Shown here one piece after another: positions 18,088 to 25,420 of a stretch of 64,000 bases of DNA (position 1 is the stretch's first letter; each line of letters begins with the position of its first letter). The position numbers and the translations under genes were made by a program. Location: assembly GCF_008704795.1 (NCBI RefSeq), contig NZ_CP023690.1, forward strand, positions 9,310,501 to 9,374,500, written 5' to 3'. The notes under the pieces are model-generated. The model was given only the letters and a program-made list of their open reading frames with translations, did no database searches and had not been told where the DNA came from. This DNA comes from Streptomyces spectabilis (GTDB lineage Bacteria; Actinomycetota; Actinomycetes; Streptomycetales; Streptomycetaceae).

Positions 18088-18133
18088 GGAACCAGTGGTA
18101 ACGAAACCAATGGTTCCATAACCAAGGGTTCCG
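18088..18133. promoter_or_regulatory. TetR operator array (TTGGTT half-sites)
   Basis: GGAACCA at 18088-18094 is mirrored by TGGTTCC at 18111-18117, enclosing a near-palindrome of ACCA.TGGT halves. A further AACCAAGGGTTCC half-repeat follows at 18120-18132. The stretch is markedly AT-richer than its surroundings and lies between the TetR and DUF2867 starts. Confidence 0.65.
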
Positions 18134-18159
18134 GCACGCCGGCTCGGAAGGAATGACCT

Positions 18160-18780
18160 ATGCGCATCCCGAAAGCCGCCCACACCGCACAGCCGTGGCG
18201 GATACACGAGTTCACCCGCGACTTCCGGATCGAGGACGTGTGGTCGTTCCGCGCGCCCGACGCCGGGCCCGACGACTTCCCCGTGATGGTCAAGGCGCTC
18301 AAGACGGCGTACGACAACCAGAAGGACCCCGTCGCGGTCCGGTTCCTGTTCGCGGTGCGCTGGAAGCTCGGCGCGCTGCTCGGCTGGGACACCCCGCGGG
18401 CGGGCCTGGGCGGGCGGGTCGCCTCGCTGCGCGACCGCCTCCCGCCCGACCTCGCCCGGACCGCGAACGACGCGGTCCCCTGCACCGACCCGTTCTCCGA
18501 GGTGTACCAGCTCGACGACGAAGCGGCCCGCGAGCTGGGCAACAAGACCGTCCACACGATCATGCACGTGGGCTGGGTGCGGACCGGCGACGGCGCGTAC
18601 GAACTGCGCATGGCGGCGCTGGTCAAACCCAACGGCCTCTTCGGACGCCTCTACATGGCGGGCGTCCTTCCGTTCCGCTACCTCATCGTCTATCCGGCGC
18701 TGACCCGCCAGTGGGAACGTGCCTGGCTGGAGCACGGCCGCCCGCATCGGCGCGCCGGCGGGGCCGCGCACCCGGAATGA
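18160..18780 (+). CDS. DUF2867-family protein
   Basis: A 206-residue soluble protein resembling DUF2867 (seen fused to NAD-binding domains elsewhere): HEFTRDFRIEDVWSFRAP at the start, and VHTIMHVGWV then MAALVKPNGLFGRLYMAGVLPFRYLIVYPALTRQWERAW near the end. The ATG at 18160 has an AAGGA site. It is divergent from a TetR gene with a shared operator region, so it is probably the main target. The family has a START-like look and may bind lipids or other hydrophobic ligands, which is inference. Confidence 0.8.
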   Translation: MRIPKAAHTAQPWRIHEFTRDFRIEDVWSFRAPDAGPDDFPVMVKALKTAYDNQKDPVAVRFLFAVRWKLGALLGWDTPRAGLGGRVASLRDRLPPDLARTANDAVPCTDPFSEVYQLDDEAARELGNKTVHTIMHVGWVRTGDGAYELRMAALVKPNGLFGRLYMAGVLPFRYLIVYPALTRQWERAWLEHGRPHRRAGGAAHPE

Positions 18781-18793
18781 TCCGCGGCCGGGC

Positions 18794-20332
18794 TCAGGCC
18801 TGGTGCTGCTCCAGGACCGTGGCCACGGTGTCCGCGTCCGCCGCCCGCTTGTCCTCGCGGTAGCGGACGACCCGGGCGAAGCGGAGCGTGACGCCCGCCG
18901 GGTACCGCGAGGACTTCTGCAGACCGTCGTAGGCGATCTCCACCACCAGTTCGGGGCGCACGGTCACGACGAAACCGTCCTCGCTGACGGCCAGTTCGCG
19001 CAGGCGCTCGGTCTGCCAGGTGAGCATCGCGTCCGTCATGCCCTTGAAGGTCTTGCCGAGCATGGCGAAGGTGCCGTCGGGGCGGCGGGCGCCCAGATGG
19101 AGGTTGGAGAGCTTGCCGGTGCGCCGCCCGTGGCCCCATTCGGCGGCCAGGACCACCAGGTCGAGGGTGTGCACGGGCTTGACCTTCAGCCATGACGCGC
19201 CGCGGCGGCCCGCGCTGTAGGGGGCGTCGAGGCCCTTGAGGACGATGCCCTCGTGCCCGCGCGCGAGGGTCGCGGCGAAGAAGTCGTCGGCGGCGCGGCG
19301 GGCCGCGTCGTCGGCCGGGTCCTCGACGGTCAGGCGGCGTACGCGCATCGGTTCGGGCACGAGCCGCGCGAGCACCGCGTGCCGCTCGCGCAGCGGCAGT
19401 TCGAGGAGGTCCTGGCCGTCGACGGACAGCGCGTCGAAGAAGACGGGGGACAGGGGCAGTTCGGCCGCCGCGGCGGCCACGTCGAGGCGCGAGCCGACGC
19501 GCCCGGCGATCTCCTGGAACGTGCGGGGCCGCCCGTCGGCGTCGAGCGCGATGACCTCGCCGTCGAGGATGAACCGTGAACCCGCCAGTTCGCCCGCGAG
19601 GGCCGTCAGTTCGGGAAGGCGATCCGTTATGTCGTCCAGGGTGCGCGTATAGACACGCACGTCGTCGGCGTCGCGGTGCACCTGGACGCGGATGCCGTCC
19701 AGCTTCTCCTCGACCGCGCACGGCCCCAGCTTGTCGATCCCCTCACCGACGGTCGGAGCGCTGTGCGCGAGCATGGGCTGGGCGGGGCGGCCCACGGTCA
19801 GCCGGAAGTCGGCCAGCGCGTCCGCCCCTCGTTCGAGCAGGGCCCGCGCCACCGGTGTGAGGCCGCCCGCCAGCATCACGGCCCGCCGCACCTCCGGCGC
19901 CGGAGCCCCGGTGGCCCGCGCGAGCCCCTCCACGGCCACCGCGTCGAGGGCGCCCTGGCGCACCTCACCGGTCAGCAGGCCGAACAGGAACCTCTGCTCG
20001 TCCGCCGTGGCCGCGCCCAGCAACTCCTGGACGAGCCGCCGCCGTTCCGCCTGCGCTCCGGCGCCCGCGACCGCGGCGAGGGCGGTGAGCGCCGCGTCCA
20101 CGTCCGCCACCGCGAGGGTCGGCTCCGGCGCCGGGGCGACGGGCTCCTTGAGCGCGTTCCAGCCCACCCCGATCCGCCCCTGCGGAAGCCGTCCCGCCAG
20201 ATACGGGATGACCAGCGGGACGTCGGCGGGCCCGGCGGCCCGGAACAGGTCGGACAGCAGGGCGACCTTGCGCGACCGCGCCGCCGTCGCCGCCACCTCC
20301 TTGGACACCTCGGCGACCCTGGCGAACAACAT
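18794..20332 (-). CDS. ATP-dependent DNA ligase
   Basis: A 512-residue ligase that seals nicked DNA using ATP, additional to the NAD-dependent LigA all bacteria carry. An N-terminal helical DNA-binding domain fills residues 1-200; the adenylation motif EKLDGIRVQ places the AMP-bound Lys at 210. Further nucleotidyltransferase motifs follow (FILDGEVIALD, GHEGIVLKGL, SWLKVKP), then an OB-fold domain (LVVEIAYDGLQKSSRYPAGVTLRFARVVRYREDK, C-terminal). The ATG at 20332 has an AGGATGG site. It resembles the LigB/Lig1-like enzyme of Streptomyces and mycobacteria. No Ku gene is adjacent, so a repair role is not implied by context. Confidence 0.93.
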   Translation of the reverse strand: MLFARVAEVSKEVAATAARSRKVALLSDLFRAAGPADVPLVIPYLAGRLPQGRIGVGWNALKEPVAPAPEPTLAVADVDAALTALAAVAGAGAQAERRRLVQELLGAATADEQRFLFGLLTGEVRQGALDAVAVEGLARATGAPAPEVRRAVMLAGGLTPVARALLERGADALADFRLTVGRPAQPMLAHSAPTVGEGIDKLGPCAVEEKLDGIRVQVHRDADDVRVYTRTLDDITDRLPELTALAGELAGSRFILDGEVIALDADGRPRTFQEIAGRVGSRLDVAAAAAELPLSPVFFDALSVDGQDLLELPLRERHAVLARLVPEPMRVRRLTVEDPADDAARRAADDFFAATLARGHEGIVLKGLDAPYSAGRRGASWLKVKPVHTLDLVVLAAEWGHGRRTGKLSNLHLGARRPDGTFAMLGKTFKGMTDAMLTWQTERLRELAVSEDGFVVTVRPELVVEIAYDGLQKSSRYPAGVTLRFARVVRYREDKRAADADTVATVLEQHQA

Positions 20333-20409
20333 GCCGCCATCCTGCAACGCGGGGCCCGATCCCGCACGGCGGGCCGCCGTCCGGATCGATGCCCGGCCCG
20401 GCGGTCCGC

Positions 20410-21774
20410 TCAGTGCCCGACGATGCCGCGCACCACGCCCAGGTCCACCAAGTCCCGCGGGCGCAGCCGCAGTTCTTCGGCCAGGCCGGGAGCGTCCGCG
20501 CGCGGACGCTTGAGGATGGCGGCCGCCGCCTCGGGGGCGATCACCGAGAAGTAGCTGTCCGGCGCCGCCCAGGTGCGGCCGGGAGCGGCGAGGGCGAGCG
20601 CGCCGCCGGAGCCGCCCTCGCCGATGACCAGGCTGGTGACGGGGGTGCGCGCGGCGGCCACCGCGGCGAAGACGTCCGCGATCGCGGCGCCCGCCCCCGC
20701 GCGCTCGGCCTCGGCGTCGTTCGCTGCCCCCGGAGTGTCGATCAGGGTGAGCACGGGGACGGAGAGGCGGTCGGCGAGCCGGATGAGCCGGGCCGCCGTG
20801 CGGTACCCGGCGGGGCGCGTCGCGGTGCCGCACTGGGCCGCGTACGCGACCGACCGGCCCTCCCGCAGCCCGAACCCGCACAGCAGGCCCGCGTCCGTGC
20901 CCCCGCACCGGTCCCCGCTGATCTGCTCCCGCCAGGAGAAGTACGCGTCGAGGTAGGCCGCCGCGCGCGGGCGTTCGGGCGAGCGGGCCCGGAGCACCGC
21001 CTCCCAGCCCGTACCGGGCGGCCGCGCGTCCCCGAGCGCGCGCGGCGGCGCGACGGGCCCCCGCGCGGGCGAGCCGAGCAGCCGCAGCCAGCGGCCGAGG
21101 CGCGTACGCAGCCGGTCCGCCGGGACGACCGCGTCGACGGCGCCCGCCGCCAGCTGGCCCTCGGCGGTGTACGCCGACGGGTCCGCGTCCGGCGGCCGGA
21201 CCCGCGAGCCCGCGAACCCCACCTGCGCGCCGGGCAGGGCGAGCACGACGTCGGCCCCCGCCCCCAAGGTCGCCCAGCCGCCCCCGGTCGTCGGGTCGCG
21301 CACCACGGCGATCTGCGGCAGCCCGGCCGCGCGGTTGAGCGCCGACTGGGCCGCCACGCGCTGGAGCTGGGACAGGGCCCGCATGCCCTCCTGCATCCGG
21401 CTGCCGCCGGTCGCGACGAGCGAGACGAGCGGCAGTCGGTGTGCGCGGGCCGCCGCGTACGCCGCCTCCAGACGGTCGCCGGTCCGCTCCCCGAGCGAGC
21501 CGCCCAGATACCGGAACTCGAAGGAGACCAGGACGGCGCGGACACCCTCGACGACGGCCGTGCCGCACACGACGGACTCCGTCTCGCCGGTGCGCTCGTA
21601 CGCCGCGGCGCGCGCGTCGTCGTACCCGGACCAGGCGAGCGGGCCGTCGGGCCGCCCCGCCCCCACTGGCTCAGGAAGCTCGGTGAAGTCGGAGGTGACG
21701 GCGGCGATGGCCTGGCGCGCGGAGACACGGGCGGCGGCGCTGTCGGCGGCGCGATGCGTATGAGGTGAGGACAC
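20410..21774 (-). CDS. acyl-CoA carboxyltransferase (fused beta/alpha halves)
   Basis: A 454-residue protein with two crotonase-like halves. The first resembles AccD (VVCGTAVVEGVRAVLVSFEFRYLGGSLGERTGDRL, then ATGGSRMQEGMRAL). The second resembles AccA (VLTLIDTPGAANDAEAERAGAGAAIADVF, then VIGEGGSGGALALA). It would transfer the carboxyl group from biotin to an acyl-CoA such as acetyl-CoA. The GTG at 21774 follows GGAGTACGAGG. No biotin carboxylase or carrier gene adjoins, so it must use partners encoded elsewhere. The AccD-type zinc ribbon is missing. Confidence 0.87.
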   Translation of the reverse strand: MSSPHTHRAADSAAARVSARQAIAAVTSDFTELPEPVGAGRPDGPLAWSGYDDARAAAYERTGETESVVCGTAVVEGVRAVLVSFEFRYLGGSLGERTGDRLEAAYAAARAHRLPLVSLVATGGSRMQEGMRALSQLQRVAAQSALNRAAGLPQIAVVRDPTTGGGWATLGAGADVVLALPGAQVGFAGSRVRPPDADPSAYTAEGQLAAGAVDAVVPADRLRTRLGRWLRLLGSPARGPVAPPRALGDARPPGTGWEAVLRARSPERPRAAAYLDAYFSWREQISGDRCGGTDAGLLCGFGLREGRSVAYAAQCGTATRPAGYRTAARLIRLADRLSVPVLTLIDTPGAANDAEAERAGAGAAIADVFAAVAAARTPVTSLVIGEGGSGGALALAAPGRTWAAPDSYFSVIAPEAAAAILKRPRADAPGLAEELRLRPRDLVDLGVVRGIVGH

Positions 21775-21926
21775 GCCTCGTACTCCTACCCGCTCTGCCG
21801 CGTTCCGTCGAGGACCGACTTGTACGCCCGACCGGCACAGGGCTTCGGTACGAAGGCGGCAATCCGGCCGGGTGGCTGCTCCGAACCCCCTGTGACCGAC
21901 AGCCCATTGGCAGTAGGGAGTCAGCA

Positions 21927-22160
21927 ATGCACATACAGCGGAACAGCAGCACGCCCGGTCGCAGGCGGGTCAAGAGGTTCGCCGTCGCCGTGGCCGCCGT
22001 GGGGGCCCTCGTGGGCGGTGGGATCGCCGTGGCGGGCCCGGCCAGCGCCGACACGTTCTGCGGGGCGACCGGGGACGGTGGCTTCGGGTGCGTGATCGAC
22101 CAGGGGGACGGGACGTTCAAGATGGTCAACAGCAACGGGGACATCGTCTACAACTGGTGA
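21927..22160 (+). CDS. secreted 36-residue peptide precursor
   Basis: A 77-residue precursor with a basic N-region (RRRVKR), a hydrophobic core (VAVAAVGALVGGGIAVAG) and likely cleavage after ASA at residue 41. The mature peptide is about 36 residues, Gly/Asp-rich, with two Cys (45 and 55) that could form one disulphide, and ends in DIVYNW. GGGAG precedes the ATG and a strong hairpin terminator follows. No modifying enzymes are nearby. I do not recognise the family; a signalling or surface-active peptide is possible. Confidence 0.75.
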   Translation: MHIQRNSSTPGRRRVKRFAVAVAAVGALVGGGIAVAGPASADTFCGATGDGGFGCVIDQGDGTFKMVNSNGDIVYNW

Positions 22161-22193
22161 CGCCACGCGCCTGACGCCCGGCGCCTGACCTGA

Positions 22194-22241
22194 GGACGGG
22201 CGGACCACGACCGGCTCCCGCCGGCGTGTGTCCGCCCGTCC
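22194..22241. terminator. 12-bp hairpin, bidirectional terminator
   Basis: GGACGGGCGGAC (22194-22205) pairs perfectly with GTCCGCCCGTCC (22230-22241). The loop itself contains GCC/GGC complementarity. It lies between the convergent secreted-peptide and sigma-factor genes. Confidence 0.75.
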
Positions 22242-22256
22242 GTGCTGTCGGCTCCG

Positions 22257-23921
22257 TCAGGAGCCGCGGCAGATGAAGAGGGGACCGACCCAGTGGTCGC
22301 AGACCGGGCCCGTGGTGGGCGGCGGGGTCGGCGTCGGCGTCGGGTCGGGGGGAAGGGTGGGCTCCACCGGCGTCGGGGTGGGCGTGGGTTCCGGAGGCGG
22401 GGTGGGCGTCGGGGTCGGTGTGGGGGACGGTGCCGGGGGTTCCGTCGGTGCCGGGCTCGGCGTGGGGGTGGGTGGGAGCGTGGGCGTGGGCGTCGGCTCC
22501 GGCGGGCGAGGCGGTTCCGGTGGCGTCACGGGCGGGACTGGTGAGATGGGCGGGGCAGGTTGTGTCTGCTCGGGCTGTACGGGGGCCGGGTTCTGCGGCT
22601 GCTCGACAGGCGGGTCGGCAGGCTGCTCAGCGGGCTGCTCGGCCTGAGGCTGAGGAGCCACGGGAGCCACGGGAGCCACGGGAGCCACGGGGGCGGGGGG
22701 AGCCGGGGGCGCCACCGGAACCACCGGAGCCTCGGGAGCCGGGGGAACCGCCGGAGCCTCGGGCCGCGGCTCCGCCGCCGTGCCCGGCCGCGGCTCCGGC
22801 GCGGCGACGTCCGGCGCTGACTCCGGTGCCTCACCCGGCGCCTCCACCGGACGGGAGGCCACGCCGCTCTCCGCCGTCACGGCGCGGGCGGGGTCCGCTG
22901 AGTGACCCGTGCCGCTCAGGACGAGGCCCGCCGCGACGGCCGCTCCGGCCACCGTGGTGCCGACGGCCCCGACCACGGCCGCGGGAAGCTTCCCACCCGC
23001 GGTGAGGGCGTGCCGCAGGCCGTGCAGCAGCCCGCCGGAGCCGGACGTGCCCCCGCCGGTGGAGGCGGCGGCCCCGGCGCCTGCTCCGGCCGCGAGCGGC
23101 ACCAGGAACTTGCCCGCGCCGCCGAGGACGAACACGAGCAGAGCGGGCCCGACGAGCGCGGGCAGCCGGTGGTTGGCGCTGGTCAGGAGGGCGAGACGGG
23201 CCCGGCAGTCGGAGCAGCCGCCGAGATGGGCGACCAGCGTCTCGGACTGCCGCGGCGAGGCCTCGCCGCGTATGTGCGCGGGCATGCGGTCCCAGTGGGT
23301 CTCGCAGGCCGGGCTCTCGGGCGTACCGGGGTGCGCGCGCAGGAAGGCCTGGCGCATGCCCTCGCGGGCCCGGTGCAGCAGCACCGCCGTGGCGCCGCGG
23401 CCCGCGCCGATGCTCCGGCCGATCGCGTCGAGCGGCTGCCCCTCGGCCTCGGCGAGCCACAGCGCCTTCACCCAGCGCTCGGGCAGCTGGCCGAGGACGC
23501 GCGTCAGCAGGTCGACGGACGACACCCGCGCCGCCGGGTCGCCCACGCCGTCGGCCACAGTGGTGACGTCGATGACCTCGGGCGCCCAGAGGGCCTGCGG
23601 ATCGTGCGGGGTCTCCTTCGCGGCGGCCTGCCCCACCGACACCGCGAGGTGCCGCACGGTCGTCATGAGGTACGCCGCCACGTTCTCGATCTCGTGCCCC
23701 GCGGCCAGGCGCCGCCAGACACGGAAGTGCGCCTCGGCGACCAGGTCGTCGGCGACCCAGGCGTTGCCGGTCAGGGAGCGGGCGTACGCCACCAGACGCG
23801 GGTGCTCGGCCTCGTAGACGCGCGCGTAAGCGGCGGTGACGGCTCCGGACGCGTCCGTGGCGGGCTCGGACGGAACGACGGCGGGGACGTCAGAGGGGAC
23901 GTCGGCAGGGACGTCGGACAT
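22257..23921 (-). CDS. ECF sigma factor fused to zinc-finger, membrane and Pro-rich domains
   Basis: A 554-residue fusion. Residues 30-100 are sigma region 2 (YEAEHPRLVAYARSLTG, DDLVAEAHFRVWRRL) and 140-200 region 4 (LGQLPERWVKALWLAEAEGQPLDAIGRSIG). A zinc-finger anti-sigma motif follows, with H232, C236 and C239 (AHLGGCSDCR). Hydrophobic segments lie at about 255-287 and 312-337. The remaining 215 residues are Pro/Val/Ala/Thr-rich and would lie outside the membrane, ending with a Cys pair (VCDHW, FICRG). The layout matches ECF groups such as ECF53 in which sigma, inhibitor and sensor are one chain. The ATG at 23921 has AGGAG nine bases upstream. Confidence 0.88.
   Translation of the reverse strand: MSDVPADVPSDVPAVVPSEPATDASGAVTAAYARVYEAEHPRLVAYARSLTGNAWVADDLVAEAHFRVWRRLAAGHEIENVAAYLMTTVRHLAVSVGQAAAKETPHDPQALWAPEVIDVTTVADGVGDPAARVSSVDLLTRVLGQLPERWVKALWLAEAEGQPLDAIGRSIGAGRGATAVLLHRAREGMRQAFLRAHPGTPESPACETHWDRMPAHIRGEASPRQSETLVAHLGGCSDCRARLALLTSANHRLPALVGPALLVFVLGGAGKFLVPLAAGAGAGAAASTGGGTSGSGGLLHGLRHALTAGGKLPAAVVGAVGTTVAGAAVAAGLVLSGTGHSADPARAVTAESGVASRPVEAPGEAPESAPDVAAPEPRPGTAAEPRPEAPAVPPAPEAPVVPVAPPAPPAPVAPVAPVAPVAPQPQAEQPAEQPADPPVEQPQNPAPVQPEQTQPAPPISPVPPVTPPEPPRPPEPTPTPTLPPTPTPSPAPTEPPAPSPTPTPTPTPPPEPTPTPTPVEPTLPPDPTPTPTPPPTTGPVCDHWVGPLFICRGS
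22654..22689 (-). repeat. four 9-bp tandem repeats encoding Val-Ala-Pro
   Basis: GGAGCCACG occurs four times head to tail on the plus strand, giving consecutive Val-Ala-Pro triplets in the tail of the sigma fusion. It is likely to vary in length between strains. Thr-Pro and Glu-Pro repeats continue at lower regularity to about 22320. Confidence 0.8.
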
Positions 23922-24002
23922 GACAGGACACTCCTGTCCCACTGCGGAGGTGTGGATGAGGTCGAAAGACTAGGTGAGAAATGTCGGACATATCAGGGAT
24001 AG

Positions 24003-24016
24003 GTGACGCAGGTCAC
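24003..24016. promoter_or_regulatory. Crp-type binding site
   Basis: GTGACGCAGGTCAC fits the Streptomyces Crp consensus GTG(N6)GNCAC exactly and is a perfect GTGAC/GTCAC palindrome. It lies about midway between the divergent sigma-fusion and SsgB-like genes and could control either. Confidence 0.55.
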
Positions 24017-24100
24017 AGCGGGCTCTTCATGCACTTCCGTAATGCGGGCACCTGTCACTGGGTCGTAGGGGTAAGGAACCGGCAGAAGTGGAGCCCGACC

Positions 24101-24514
24101 ATGGCCGTCACGCTTGAGCAGTCCGCCCGTGCCCGCCTGATCACCCCCGAGGGCCGTGAGCGTCCGATCCCCGTGGCGCTGAGCTACGCCGCGAGCGATC
24201 CGCTCGCGGTGCAGGTCGCCTTCCCGCCCGAGGTGTCCCTGGACGGCGCAGAGGTCACCTGGGTCTTCGCCCGCCGCCTGCTGGAGGAGGGGCTGGACGC
24301 CCCGGCGGGCACGGGTGACGTGCACGTCTGGCCATGCGGCCGCGCGCGTACCGTCCTGGAGTTCCACGCGCCGCACGGCCTCGCGCTCGTGCAGTTCGAC
24401 CGGGGTGCGCTGCGGCGCTTCCTGATGCGTACGTACGCCGTCGTGGCCGCGGAGGGCGAGGAGGTGGGGCTCGATCTGGACCGCGGTCTGACGGAGCTCC
24501 TCGGCGGAGTCTGA
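24101..24514 (+). CDS. SsgA/SsgB-like sporulation and cell-division protein
   Basis: A 137-residue protein of the actinomycete-specific SALP family, which guides septum placement and spore-wall assembly. Typical family text includes PIPVALSYAASDPLAVQVAFPP, VTWVFARRLLEEGLDAPAGTGDVHVWP and FLMRTYAVVAAEGEE. The length equals that of SsgB and SsgA. I cannot say which of the several SALP paralogues it is. The ATG at 24101 starts a single-gene unit divergent from the sigma fusion, with a Crp-type site between. A link between the two is suggestive but unproven. Confidence 0.9.
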   Translation: MAVTLEQSARARLITPEGRERPIPVALSYAASDPLAVQVAFPPEVSLDGAEVTWVFARRLLEEGLDAPAGTGDVHVWPCGRARTVLEFHAPHGLALVQFDRGALRRFLMRTYAVVAAEGEEVGLDLDRGLTELLGGV

Positions 24515-24537
24515 ACCGGCGCACCCGCCCCTTGAAT

Positions 24538-24556
24538 ATAGGTTAGGCTAGCCTAA
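24538..24556 (+). promoter_or_regulatory. iron box (DmdR/DtxR-type operator)
   Basis: ATAGGTTAGGCTAGCCTAA matches the 19-base DmdR consensus at 17 positions, with a perfect TTAGGCTAGCCTAA core. It lies 78 bases before the siderophore-interacting protein gene and predicts repression when iron is ample. Confidence 0.85.
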
Positions 24557-24586
24557 CTCGATCACGTGCGTCCGTAGGTTTCGCAT

Positions 24587-24600
24587 GTTCCACGTGAAAC
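24587..24600. other. parS-like sequence
   Basis: GTTCCACGTGAAAC differs by one base from the Streptomyces parS GTTTCACGTGAAAC and fits the general TGTTnCACGTGAAAC pattern including the preceding T. It lies between the iron box and the siderophore-interacting protein start. ParB binding is inferred from the sequence alone. Confidence 0.5.
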
Positions 24601-24633
24601 GGGCGTTTCAGGATCTCAGGGGAGGAGACCGGG

Positions 24634-25365
24634 GTGGGCCACGGCTGGGAAGGCGTCGTCCTCAAGCTGTTCCGAGGCAAGGACTTCCGGTTCACGGTGA
24701 CCGGTGCCGAGGACGTGACGGATCACTACCGTCGTCTGCACGTCACCGACGGCGGCATGCTCGCGCAGACCGGTGTGCACCCCACGATGTGGGTGCGGCT
24801 GTGGTTCGACAACGCGGGCAAACCGCATCAGCGCGCCTACACCCTCGTCGACCCGGACCCCGAAAAGGGCACGTTCAGCCTGGAGTTCGCGCTGCACGAC
24901 GGCTGCGCGAGCGAGTGGGCGCGCAAGGCGGGACCGGGTGACACGATCGAGGCGACCGTGCAGGGCACCGGCTTCGACCTGCCGCAGCCGGAGCCGTCGC
25001 GGCTGCTCGTCGTGGGCGACACGGCCGCGCTGCCCGCGGTGAACTCCCTCCTGGAGTCGATGCCGGGCATCCCCGCGACGATCTGGTTCGAGACGCAGCA
25101 CGCCTCGGACCGCGAACTGCCGCTGGGCGTCGACCCGGCGCTGCACGAGGTGCACTGGATCGACCGGCAGGCCTCCGGCGCGGAACTGGTGAAGCAGGCC
25201 AAGGCGGGTCTCGCCGCCGCCGTCGAGGACGCGCCCGACGCCTACGCCTGGATCACCTGTGACACGACGACCACCCGCGCCCTGACCGCGTACGTACGCA
25301 AGGAACTGGGGCTGCCCAAGGACCGGGTCCACGCGCTCGGCTACTGGCGGCCGGGGCGCGGCTGA
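24634..25365 (+). CDS. siderophore-interacting protein (flavin ferric reductase)
   Basis: A 243-residue soluble FAD-dependent reductase of the SIP/ViuB family, which releases iron from imported ferric siderophores. The FAD domain shows HPTMWVRLW then HQRAYTLVDPDPEKGTFSLEFALHDG, with the RAYTLV motif. The NAD(P)H half has LLVVGDTAALPAVNSLLESMP, and the family C-terminal motif appears as GYWRPGRG. The GTG at 24634 has GGGGAGGAG upstream. An iron box and a parS-like sequence precede it, so expression should rise under iron limitation. No siderophore synthesis or uptake genes adjoin. Confidence 0.92.
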   Translation: MGHGWEGVVLKLFRGKDFRFTVTGAEDVTDHYRRLHVTDGGMLAQTGVHPTMWVRLWFDNAGKPHQRAYTLVDPDPEKGTFSLEFALHDGCASEWARKAGPGDTIEATVQGTGFDLPQPEPSRLLVVGDTAALPAVNSLLESMPGIPATIWFETQHASDRELPLGVDPALHEVHWIDRQASGAELVKQAKAGLAAAVEDAPDAYAWITCDTTTTRALTAYVRKELGLPKDRVHALGYWRPGRG

Positions 25366-25420
25366 CGGCGACGGCACACGGCGGCGCGGTGAGTGCGGGG
25401 CATCCGACCCGAGGGCGGGC

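Noticed and set aside
18794..21568. 924-residue extended form of the DNA ligase
   Set aside because: The first 400 residues are frame-shifted text of the carboxyltransferase gene; the ligase domain starts at the ATG at 20332, which has a ribosome site.
24585..24941. Frame starting MFHVKRAF over the parS-like site
   Set aside because: It resembles proteins whose start codon lies in a parS site, but the body is Arg-rich shadow of the siderophore-interacting protein gene.
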